A stretch of 21,215 nucleotides of DNA, from the NCBI GenBank assembly GCA_034698045.1, contig JAQGAU010001135.1, forward strand, positions 1 to 21,215, written 5' to 3'. Shown here one piece after another: positions 1 through 9,180 of this stretch. Position 1 is the stretch's first letter, and each line of letters starts with the position of its first letter. The notes under the pieces were generated by a model that worked only from the letters and a program-made list of their open reading frames with translations, was not told where the DNA came from and did not search any database. A program made the translations under genes and the position numbers. This DNA comes from Paramacrobiotus richtersi (lineage: Eukaryota > Tardigrada > Eutardigrada > Parachela > Macrobiotidae).

Positions 1-189
1 TACCGTGACCGACGGGACAGACAAAAAAATCATTTGCATTGAATATAGAGGACCTCCGCTCCGCTTCGGTCGAATATGTATACAGAAATGCCAATCTGAA
101 GTGACGTAAAACGATGATTGGCGAATGTCAATGTCGAAATTTAGCGTATGGTTTAGCTGTTAACGTTGGGAAGGAAAAACCATATGAAA

Positions 190-420
190 AACTTTCGTAT
201 ACTGGGCTGTACGCTGTGCCGTACACTTTGCGGCGGCTAGTACACTGTGCAGACTACGGTGGCGTGCAGAAACGAAGTGTACACTACCACACTACAGAGG
301 TGTACCCTATGTGGAGCACTGCCCCTATGTTATAGTCTACGGGCCGAGCCGGTGCAAGAAAAATCGTACACTGTGAAGAGGAGTGTACGCTATGGAGGTG
401 TACACAAACGGAGGTTTTAC
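190..420. repeat. Degenerate GTACAC-rich repeat block
   Basis: This stretch is full of GTACAC, GTGTAC and GTACGCT words. Two segments about 150 bases apart resemble each other: one near 213-270 (CCGTACACTTTGCGG, then CGTGCAGAAACG) and one near 364-411 (TCGTACACTGTGAAGAGG, then GTACACAAACG). It looks like an old, degenerate local duplication. The open reading frames through it carry no recognisable domain. I infer non-coding repeat DNA and cannot assign a family. Confidence 0.4.
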
Positions 421-890
421 TGTAATGTTTTTAAAAAGCAGATTAAATCAGTGTATCTGATGAACATGTATTAACATTCAGCCAGTTTGGCTCTGTCTTA
501 CAGGGGTCGTTTAAGTTGCTAGATGCTCACCTGTTGTTTATGACAGCCAGTTCGCTCATTAGTTGTGCAGGCAGCATCTACGCGCATAGTAGTCTCCGTC
601 TGGTTTCTGAAAGGCTTGACACTTTGTGAGGAAATCAAGTGAGGAAAACATGTTGCAGCTTGTACTCCAATATCCTGCATTGTACATTTACTGCTGCTGC
701 TGATTTTTTTATAGCTTGATATGAATCAAATTACTTCAAGCTCGGCTTAACCCTAAAGCTTGATATACACTCCGCTGTTTGACATCTTTGAATTCGGCAT
801 TTCGAATTTCACTTTCTCGGACGGAGGGTGAAAATCCGAAAATTTGACAGCTGTTTTATTGCAAGTGCTTTCGAAATTTCGCAGCGTTTA
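420..890 (-). repeat. Relic of the peptide-gene upstream module, without a gene
   Basis: The segment shares ordered landmarks with the DNA upstream of the cysteine-rich peptide genes: AGCAGATTAAATCAGTG near 436 (compare 5860 and 8912), TTCGCTCATTA near 550 (compare 5957 and 9021), and CCTGCATTGTACATTTAC near 672 (compare 6078). Its far end, TTTGACAGCTGTTTT followed by CTTTCGAAAT near 843-877, matches 7175-7208. No signal-peptide exon is found beside it, so only the outer part of a duplicated unit survives. Strand is assigned by analogy with the intact copies. Confidence 0.5.
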
Positions 891-3800
891 TTGGGGGCAC
901 TAGCAGTATTACCGTATATTGCATATACGTATATTTTATATTACTGTATACTACTAGCAGGGGGATGACACTCATGGCCATTCTCTGACTAACTTACTTT
1001 CTTGTGTAAACAAACGATCGTCGCTCAGTCCTTTTTTATGGCTTCTGGGAGTCATAGAGCAGAATGCGAAAGCATTCTGCTCTCACAGAGAAGCGCAGTT
1101 TGTGTTACGGTCTTTATAGCAACGGCCACTGCCAGTAGGTTAGAACAGGCAAAGATCTTGTCGTATGTACTGAGATCTTTTCTTGCCACGCTGGCCTTGT
1201 GTGCTACCCCTTTAGAACAATCAACGCATCTTGTATAATTTTGCCCAGAAAGCAAAAAGGACTGAGCGGTGCCGTTTTAATGGCTTTCTTGTCCTGTAAG
1301 TCCGTTCAGATACGCGATAGAGAGCAGGGCAAGCTGATACTACTGTAGAATAGCTATACTGTGCTACTAGTTTTACCGTATATTGCACCAGTTACGTTTC
1401 GTTTCCTATGAAGTATTTTCTATATTTAGCTGTTCACCTAGTACAATGCCTATTAATGCTTCAATCGTACAAGCGTGTGAGGACTAACGCCCTATGCAGC
1501 ATTTCTGTATTTCATTGCTTTCGATGGGAAATATAATAGGTCATGTGAGCGTGCAGTGTATCTGTAGCGAGCTGAAAGAACTATTCCAAATCCTTAACCA
1601 CCACAATAACTACCTACAAGAAACACCTTCGGCTGCCCCCTCAGGGTTTCTTGGATCTATGTTCAGATCGTATTCCTTCCTGACTGATTCCGATCTTCCT
1701 TTTCACAATTCAGTGCAATGGAGATCACGACCCATTTCCGTTGTTTAGTAGAGTAGTGTTCGGCAAAGTGTAGTGGAAGAAGCAAAGGGTCCAACGTCAT
1801 AACAGGATTTGCAGTGATATTTTTGACTGGTTTACTTGAAGTCAGTTTTTGTACCAGTGCTGAGTACTTATAATCATTTGGCAAAAGTAAAACTGTGTTT
1901 TTTAGATTTTTGGCTTTGTTACCGGGTCGTACCCAAGCCTTTGCTGTTCGCATCTTCCTAAATACTCCCTTCCGTTCGATAGGCGGTTCTGCGCCTGGAG
2001 AAGAAATCGAGTATTCGAAGAAAGTAGTCGTTTTCGGTCACAGTTGTTTAGCCCCGGTCAGATAATGCGGACCGTTCGCTTTGTTTTGAGTGGTAAAGGC
2101 ACGTTCCAACCATTTTATTCACCCTACGTATGGACTTCCATGTAACGGAACACGTAAAAACGTTTCTGACAAAGCTATCTCTGCTTTGTACAGTTCATCG
2201 TTTTGTAAGCTAATAACAGTTCCTTAGAGCACTCGTGTGGCACTTTTGTTCCATTGTCTGATATAGCTTTGAGCCAGTGCTGTGCTGCCTGTACTTTGTT
2301 GTTCCGGTCTTGCTTCGGGCTCCTGCCCGTGTCCACACTGTACATATGTTCCTGACCAGCGTTTCCGTTCGATAAACAGGCGGTTATGCACTTATAGCAA
2401 ACGCGAAGAGTTTTGCGATGCTCATTTTGATTCATAACCTATGCAGTTCCGGTCAAATAAAGAACACTCTTTAGTTTGTCTTAAAAGCGGGGTCGGCGGC
2501 TCGTTGAGTCGGTTTATGTTTTTGAACGTAATAACGTTTTCGGTTTCTGTCACACTTTCATAATGTCGATTTTTCGAATGTCGATACGGCTTTGGACACA
2601 TATTTGGTCTATGTCGTATTGTACAATGGATGCAGATTTATTGGTCCTCACTATGTCTTCGGTCCGTTCATCATATCTGCAGTCCTCGCAGGAGCCTCTC
2701 TCCTCTGAATCACTCTTGCTGGTATAATGTAAAGGGCGCCTCGACGATTAACGGAAATGTAGTGGAGATTTTAGGCGAGAGGGTACGAATTTGATGTTCC
2801 AGATAAAAACCGGATCCGAATGAATCAGCTAGTCAAAAAGCTCCTGCAAATTATGTTGCGATGTTGGGCCCTCGAGTTTACGACAACTTTGCCGAAAACT
2901 AATTATAAAATTTGCACTCATGGACCGAGTCATGGTGCTCTCCTAATTTCGAATACCTAGTTCGGCTGCGCGTTCCTAGTCAGGGCTTTAAGAACAACAG
3001 GGGACCTTTTAAGATCAAAGACTCTTCAGCGATGCCTGAGTTATGCAATGCCGTTCTCATCATTTGCATTTCGTGGAGTCTATCACCTGTTAGCTGCTAC
3101 CGGCTGTTTGTTCCTTGCTGTTTCGCACAGAGGTAGAGGCATCACCGGTCGGATTCGGCCAATTCGCCAATGTTCCGTTTGCGCTTTCTTGCTTGTTCTG
3201 ACGAAAGCTAAAATTGACGCCAAACTTAGCGCCGGATGTTGGTAAAACGAATGGTTCGGACTGCAGTTCTCAAATAAAGCGACCTTAACTATCGCTTAGT
3301 TTGTCGAAGCATTATTTTGCTGTGACCCATGTAAGAAATTCATTTATGTGTTTGGCCGGAAACTGATGCCGCTTGTTCTTTCCGTACGATACTGCAAACC
3401 GCCTAACTATATTCTGAAATTCGCCATTCCAAAAGTATTAAAAAAAATCTGATCATAGCAACGGTTATTAGCATTTATACCGTTCTTAATAATAAATAAT
3501 CTGATTATGCTACGTATAGTATGACCGGTGCTTAAAAAGGTCTTTTATGATCGCTCTGGGCTGCCCGTGGATTTCCTTTAAAATTAAACATCATGTGCAA
3601 CCGTTTTGGCCGATGTTCTATCTGATACAATAATTTGGTCGAGCGGAGTTCATTTGGTTTGGGAGATTTTGTGGTCACGGGACGGAGTTCCGTAACAGGA
3701 ACTAGTACTAGATATCGCAGCCTTGTAAACCTTAACTTAAAACAACGAAGGATTACAAATTAGACTGATAAGGGTGCTTCGCGGAGCACAGGTGCCGATT

Positions 3801-4760
3801 TCCGATTTGACTACTCCTTCTTTTAATCTTCTGAAGTACCTTATTTGCAATACTAGTCTTGTCAGTGGAACTCCAGTTCCGCTTGGGAAAAATCTCAGAT
3901 AAAGTTTAAAGTCGCCCATGATACAACCTACGTGCTTACATGCTACCGCTCAGGACGTCGTTTCCCACATGAAACGCACTGGAGTATGTAAAGTTATACT
4001 GCGTAGGATTGGGCTAACGCACGGTTCCGTGTGTCTTCAGTTTTTATTGTGTCATAAGACAAAAAGGAAATGTTGACAGAGCAGAGGAACTGGTAACAAG
4101 AAATAAGTAGATCAGGCTGCCAGACGATAAGTTCCGTACAGAGCAGCTGTGGCTGACAAAAACCATGCTTCATTCAGCTGGAAAAAAAATTATATCCGGA
4201 AGGATGATTTGACCGTTGTGATTAGCGGTCAGCTGCGACAAATATTTTTGAAATTGCTGCATTATATCGCGCAAGCGTAATACTTGACGTAATCAAGGTG
4301 CGTACAGTATACCGCACTGCATTGTTCTTACAATTAGATTGTGCAAGGTCAAACGAACAGGGAGCAGCGCAAACAGGCGACTGAGTTCTGCTGACAGTCT
4401 TTGTTTTCTTGCGTTCAATTCGTTTCCACGCTTTTTAGCTAACAAATAGTTCTTAACGTTAACAGCACGGTACTACTGCAGCATGTTAACTGAAACCTTT
4501 GTTTCAAACCTTCTGCTATTTACAACAAAAGTCATGCAACGTTGTCGTACACGTCCATATCTATACTCAATAATAAGAACAATTTTGTTGCTCATGTGTT
4601 GTAACTGAGATACTACACAATTTTAGATGTAGCATGAGATTTTTTTTTAAATAAAAGACTTTATTAATGATTCGCACTCAGGACATGAGTACAGGAGGAT
4701 GGCTGACAGAAGTTACATGAAAACAAAGAAGAAGCAAATCCAAATCCTATAGCATAAGTT
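891..4760. other. Long stretch with no recognisable gene
   Basis: Open frames here are short, lack family features and show no convincing splice-linked partners. Items seen: an AT-rich patch near 905-955; a short direct repeat TACCGTATATTGCA at 910-923 and 1374-1387; a perfect hairpin at 1056-1083; and a degenerate pair of segments containing TTCCGTTCGAT (near 1970 and 2363) followed by CGGTT-TGC and CCGGTCA words, suggesting a decayed dispersed repeat. CAGTTC followed by CAAATAAAG recurs near 2443 and 3265. I see nothing else I can support. Confidence 0.5.
1056..1083. repeat. Perfect 12-bp hairpin with GAAA loop
   Basis: AGAGCAGAATGC (1056-1067) and GCATTCTGCTCT (1072-1083) are exact reverse complements separated by the four bases GAAA. 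On the plus strand the RNA would form a 12-bp stem capped by a GNRA-type tetraloop. No T-rich tract or flanking gene makes this a terminator, and the stem is short for a miRNA precursor. Its function is unknown; it may be a mobile-element end or chance. Confidence 0.6.
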
Positions 4761-4762
4761 TG

Positions 4763-4768
4763 TTTATT
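4763..4768 (-). promoter_or_regulatory. Polyadenylation signal of peptide gene copy A
   Basis: TTTATT on the plus strand reads AATAAA on the minus strand. It lies about 115 bases past the stop codon of the cysteine-rich peptide gene that ends at 4884, which is the expected place for its 3' end signal. Confidence 0.5.
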
Positions 4769-4883
4769 CACGAAATTCAGGCAGCGCACACAGCAAATCC
4801 CCATGTAGTAAATTCCTGATTACTGCAGAATCCATCTTTTGAAAAATTGTGACCTTTATGAAGACACGGAATAGGTTGTACTT

Positions 4884-5509
4884 TCATTTTCGCCGCCCAA
4901 GGATTGTCGCGGCAGTCGTACCCACGCATACTCCAGTAGTAATGCGAATTGGAACATTTTCTTTCATAGGCTCGCACTTGTAATCTTTGCAGCAGTCCGC
5001 AGCACTGTTACACCGATTCAACTTGCAGGAATCCGAGACTGGCATCAAACCGCCAAGTAAGCTATTCCAAACCTATAACAAAAAAAGTTCAAAAATCAGG
5101 CTAATTCAAGTACGTGCCGCCCTTCCAACGTGTGATTTCGCTCATTCTTGAACAAAAACGAATTACAGCAGCGTACACGAACGGAAAGGATACTTTTGTA
5201 AACATAAAAGGGACGCTTGGAAAATGCAGGACGTTGTTCTGTTATTACTTTATCGCATTCCAACTAAACACGTTTCCATGCAAGAAAATGGCACTTTGCA
5301 TGAAAAGTTATCCGAACTGATTTCTCATACAGATCTTTTACCGCGCAGGTGAATGAAAAACAGTTGTACTGGTAACGATAAACAAGTCTGCGAATCGTAC
5401 AAATGATAGAAATTCATCTAAGTGTACATACAGTATGAGCTGAACTTACCGGCTGAACAGCTGCCGCAAGAAGTAACACTACCACAAAGGATAAACGCAG
5501 AAAATGCAT
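4884..5509 (-). CDS. Secreted six-cysteine knottin-like peptide, copy A (two exons)
   Basis: Exon 1 is 5509-5450: 20 codons, MHFLRLSFVVVLLLAAAVQP, a hydrophobic signal peptide. It stops at a consensus donor, CCG|GTAAGT. Exon 2 is 5072-4884, after the acceptor TTATAG. Both junctions are phase 0 and the 377-base intron is removed cleanly, giving 82 residues. The mature part starts VWNSLLGG and has cysteines spaced C-x4-C-x5-C-C-x4-C-x15-C. That order, with the adjacent CC, is typical of inhibitor-cystine-knot peptides, although the last loop is long. It ends in ILGRRK, a basic tail with a Gly-Arg-Arg motif that could be processed and amidated (inference). Upstream is a TATA box at 5581-5587, and downstream an AATAAA. 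The product is probably extracellular. Knottins include toxins, antimicrobial peptides, protease inhibitors and signalling ligands, and nothing here decides between them. Copies C and E are its intact relatives. Confidence 0.78.
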
Positions 5510-5580
5510 GGTCGCAAGTTGCACAAGTGATACACAGTGAAAAACCAAGGCACGTAGTCTGTTTTTTATTATAAACGCCC

Positions 5581-5587
5581 TTATATA
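5581..5587 (-). promoter_or_regulatory. TATA box of copy A
   Basis: The minus strand reads TATATAAGGG about 72 bases before the start codon at 5509. The same element sits at the equivalent position in copies B, C and E and is missing from decayed copy D, which supports a real core promoter. Confidence 0.6.
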
Positions 5588-5589
5588 TG

Positions 5590-6130
5590 GTTGCCACCTT
5601 TGGCACGGATCACTGGAAGAAATGCAGGCGCCGTAAACGTTTTAAACCTGCTTACCCGCTATGAACTGATAAAACAATCGCTGCAGCCTGTAAACTGTTC
5701 ACTTATGTAATAAGGAATGCGGTTCGTTTGACAGAAAAGTATAGCGCAGCCTAATAAACTGCAATTAAGTGTTTCCTTGCCGGTGATAAATCATTTGCCG
5801 TAGTGACATTAAGCGGGGCGCAGTCGATTTGTTTAGTTTTTCCAGACAGCAGCAATTAAAAGCAGATTAAATCAATGGATAATATGAAAAAACCGATATT
5901 CTAGCTGTTGCTTGTAGAAAGACAATCACGTGTTGATTGGCCATCTCGCGAGTCATTTCGCTCATTATGTGCAGCTTGCCTCCCGGCTTTACGAGGCGGC
6001 CTGCCGTCTGTCGTACGCTTGGCTTGCTGTTCTGTTTCCGCTTTATGTTCAAGTGGGCAAATACCCTGTACTTCAGTATTCTGCATTGTGCATTTACGCT
6101 TGTTAGGAACGAAGTAATAATATAATAGTG
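5590..6130 (-). repeat. Upstream module of copy A
   Basis: This segment is repeated upstream of each peptide gene. Landmarks going away from the gene are ATGCAGGCGCCGTAAAC; TGTTCACTTATGTAA; GCAATTAAGTGTTTCC (5761); GTGACATTAAGCGGGGCGCAG (about 5801-5821); GCAGATTAAATCA (about 5862); TTTCGCTCATTA (about 5956); CCTCCCGGCT (about 5980); and TTCTGCATTGTGCATTT (about 6079). The open frames inside it (5901-6218) are not conserved in other copies and I do not treat them as genes. Confidence 0.65.
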
Positions 6131-6261
6131 GTTTATGGTCCTGGGCAACGGGGCAAGGCCCCCTCGAGGCAACAGGCCGCGGTAACATTTCTTGTAACAG
6201 AATAAGTTTGCACACCATACATGTGGTAAGAATTAGCTAAGTGTAAAATAGGTGAACCTAT

Positions 6262-6321
6262 CGGCTGAATAGCTGCCGCAACAAGCAGCACTACTACAAA
6301 GGATAAACGCAAAAAATGCAT
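6262..6321 (-). pseudogene. Lone signal-peptide exon of the peptide family, copy B
   Basis: Starting at 6321 the minus strand encodes MHFLRLSFVVVLLVAAAIQP, 17 or more of 20 residues identical to the signal exons of copies A and E. Where those have CCG|GTAAGT, this copy has CCGATAGGT, so the donor GT is lost. Translation would run on without cysteine-knot sequence to a stop at 6133. No exon 2 exists between here and the upstream module of copy A, so the mature-peptide half is absent. A TATA box at about 6392-6399 is retained. I infer a truncated duplicate. It might still be transcribed, and the read-through frame would give a 63-residue product with a signal peptide, but there is no sign that this is functional. 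Confidence 0.7.
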
Positions 6322-6391
6322 GGTCCAAAGTTTCAGATGTAATATGTAGTTAAAAACAGGCAAGTCAACTCTTTCTTCATTAGCAGGACCC

Positions 6392-6399
6392 TTATATAT
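6392..6399 (-). promoter_or_regulatory. TATA box of copy B
   Basis: TATATATAAG on the minus strand, about 71 bases before the start codon at 6321, at the same offset as in copy A. Confidence 0.5.
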
Positions 6400-7220
6400 A
6401 GTGACCAACGCTGATGCCGCTCAATGGACGCAGGCGCCCTAAACATTTCAAACTGGATGAGCCGCTATGAATTGACAAAACAATTGCTGCCACCTGTAAA
6501 CTGTTCACTTATGTAACAAGGAATGCGGCTCGCTAGCCAGAAATTGCAATGCAGCCTAACAAACAGCAATTAAGTGTTTCCTTTCCGGTAATTAATCGTT
6601 TGTTGAAGTGACATTAATTGAGGCGCAGCATGATAGCCGCGCAATTTTTTTCTTATTATATCAATACATCAATATTTTTTAATTCTCCAAGTTGCACTAG
6701 TTAAAGGTTGATTAAGTCAATGTACAGTGCGCCGGAATCAGGGGCGAAATAACTGATTTTTGGAGGTGGTTTGTTCCCAGATGATCAGCTGTTGTTCGCG
6801 CCATCTGTTGCGTCATTTGATCACTCATTAAGTATGCAGCCTCCCGGCTCTGAGTACTCCTTCCGTATGTTGCATGTTAGGCTGCTTATTGTTATTCTGT
6901 TTTCTGCTTTGTTTTCAAGTTCGGAATATGTTTCATGGCTTTGTTTCTCAGTGGGTAAAGTAATATCTTGTACTGATATACTCTGCATTTCGCACTTGCA
7001 CTTCTACTAATTCCTTTTAAAGCATTTCATATTAAAGTTTGATTTTGTGTTTAGTATGGTACTATAATGATAGTCATATTCCACGATACTCTGGACTGCT
7101 TAGCCTCAATTCCACGCGATATTTTGAGCTCCGCTTTTGCGGATAAAGCGTTCCTGCGCCACAATTTCTAAATTTGACACCTGTTTTGCTGGAACTTCTT
7201 TCGAAATCTAACATATTTTG
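6400..7220 (-). repeat. Upstream module of copy B, longest version
   Basis: It carries the same landmarks as the copy A module: ATTAAGTGTTTCC (about 6569), CCGGTAATTAATCGTTTGTTG (6595-6604 region), GTGACATTAA (about 6608), GATTAAGTCAATGTA (about 6710) and GCCTCCCGGCT (about 6839). It extends further, to TTTGACACCTGTTTTGC and CTTTCGAAATC near 7175-7209, and that part matches the relic at 840-880. The frame at 6771-7010 lies wholly inside the repeat and is broken in other copies, so I do not call a gene. Confidence 0.6.
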
Positions 7221-7792
7221 TACGGATCGATATAATATTATATTGATTGCAGCGATTATTTTTTTCCATTTCACGTTATTTCTGACATTTTTCACAGAAG
7301 ATAGCGATACTGCCATATCAAGCCGACAAGCCTCGAACAGCCGTGCAAGTCTTAAACGGAGCCTAAGAACCGAAAGAGCTAAAAGTCAGTGAATTTTCGA
7401 CACAGTCTAAAAACCATAGCACGAGAAATGGTTTAACAAATTTGCTTAGCGGTCGAGAGCTGCCTAGCTGCGACAGATCTTTGCGAATTTCCTACTGTAT
7501 ACACGGAAGAGCACTACTTGATGTATACACGGAACGTAAATCAAACCGCAGTGTCTTTGGAAAGCCGAACGGTCAGTGAGTAACGCACGACTGTGTTCTA
7601 ACTGCAAGTATTCGTTCCTTCACATTTAGCCCGTTTTTAAGCGCTCGGTAGTGCATGCAGTTGGTCCTCTCGCTTACCGCTGCCGTTAAACTTTATGCCC
7701 TTGTTTTTACCAGATACCTTCACAGATTCATGAACTGACGGTTGATTACTGCAAATTGTATCACTGTGAAGACAAAAGAATAGATTGCATTG

Positions 7793-8541
7793 TCACTTCC
7801 GCCGCGCCAGGAATCCAGGGAGAGTTGGACCCACGCACCGCTTAGTAGTAATAGGGGGTAGTAGACTACCGGTCATAGCGTTCGACGTAACAGACTGGCA
7901 CGTGTAGCCCTTGCAAGATGTGCAGTCCGCGTTACTGTTGCAGTTTTGACTGCATACAAGATCCTTAACGACCGGTTTAACTGCCAGCAGGCCGTTCACC
8001 TATAACAACGAAAAAAACTCAAACAACAGACAAATGATTACAAATGCGCCCATAAAATGTGTGATATAGTTCCCTTTGGAACTAAGCCGCATTATAGAAG
8101 CACATGCGCATGCGAAGCATTTTTGTAAGGATAAAAGGGACGCTTTACAGAGTCAGAAATGTTTCTGTTGTTACATTACGACATTCCACGACTCAAAACA
8201 TTTTGCTGCGCACGTATGCCACTTTGCAAAAAAAGTTGTCCGAACTGACTTTTCATGTAGAGCTTATGCTGCGCAGCTGAATGAAAACAATCTCGCTGTA
8301 ACTAAATATGTCTGCGAATCATAATGAGAGTAATTTCGCTGGCTATAGGGGCTTTACACTTATGTCATGCAGAACTGTAGATCTTATGCTTCGCAAATAA
8401 ATATAAAATAACTGCTCTAAGCAAGCATGCGCATCACTGAAATGACAGGCACTTAGCTAACTATATAAGCGATGATCTTACCGGCTGCATAGCTGCCGCA
8501 ATAAGCAGCACTACCATAAAGGAAAAATGCAGAGAATTCAT
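7793..8541 (-). CDS. Secreted six-cysteine knottin-like peptide, copy C (two exons)
   Basis: Exon 1 is 8541-8482, encoding MNSLHFSFMVVLLIAAAMQP, a signal peptide, followed by the donor CCG|GTAAGA. Exon 2 is 7999-7793, after the acceptor TTATAG. Both are phase 0, the intron is 482 bases and the protein is 88 residues. The mature peptide begins VNGLLAVKPVV and has cysteine spacing C-x3-C-x5-C-x2-C-x4-C-x20-C. It differs from copy A at almost every position other than the cysteines, the NADC-like third-cysteine context, an ITT-x-C-VG segment and the closing RRK. A TATAAA lies at 8613-8618. No clear AATAAA follows; a CATAAA lies near 7691-7696. The intron shares stretches with those of copies A and E, for example AAAAGGGACGCTT. 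Likely secreted; function unassigned. Confidence 0.75.
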
Positions 8542-8612
8542 GGTTCACAAGTAACAAAAGGGGTACGCAGTGACAAACCGAATCAAGTCAACTGTTTCTC
8601 AATAATGGGACA

Positions 8613-8618
8613 TTTATA
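8613..8618 (-). promoter_or_regulatory. TATA box of copy C
   Basis: TATAAA on the minus strand, about 72 bases before the start codon at 8541, equivalent to the TATA boxes of copies A, B and E. Confidence 0.5.
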
Positions 8619-8619
8619 T

Positions 8620-9180
8620 GGTTACCACCGCTGCGCGCCTTCATGAAAAACGCTAGCGCCGTAAACATTTTAAACCTGCTGAACCGCTGTGAATTTATCA
8701 AACAACCGCTGCGGCCCGTCACCTGCTCACTAATCACTTATGTAACAAAGAATGCGCTTTCTAGGCAAAAAACCATAGTACAGCCTTACAAACAGCAATT
8801 AAGTGTTGATATACCGGTAATCAATCATTTGTTGTGGTGACATTAACCGGGGCGCAGCACTGTAACAATGCAATTAGTATTCGACAGTTTTCCAAGCGGC
8901 ATTAATTAAGTGAAGATTAAATCAGTATTTGATGTGTATAAACCGCTAACAAATTCAGCCTTGTCTTGGAGAGGCTGTTGTTGCCAGATGATTACCTGTT
9001 CGTCCCATCAGTGAAGTGATTTCGCTCATTACTTGAGATCGAGCCTCCCGGCTTCCAGTAGTCATTCCGACTGCTGTATGCTTGGCATGAAGGTTGGTAT
9101 TCCGCTTTGTTTTCAAGCATATCTGTTCTCTGCTTGTACATGTAGAATCTGCGTTACGACTGCTTTTGTACGCTTTGACA
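8620..9180 (-). repeat. Upstream module of copy C
   Basis: Landmarks in order: TAAACATTTTAAACCTGCT (about 8661), CACTTATGTAACAA (about 8734), CAGCAATTAAGTGTTGAT (about 8793), TTTGTTGTGGTGACATTAA (about 8828), AGATTAAATCAGTA (about 8912), TTTCGCTCATTA (about 9020) and GCCTCCCGGCT (about 9041). The match to the modules of copies A and B fades after about 9150. Confidence 0.6.

Noticed and set aside
5867-6218. Overlapping minus-strand open frames of about 100 codons
   Set aside because: They lie inside the repeated upstream module, overlap each other in different frames and are not open in the other module copies.
6771-7010. Plus-strand frame with a hydrophobic segment (LLIVILFSALF)
   Set aside because: It is part of the copy B upstream module; related sequence at 9000-9150 and 18960-19100 does not keep the frame.
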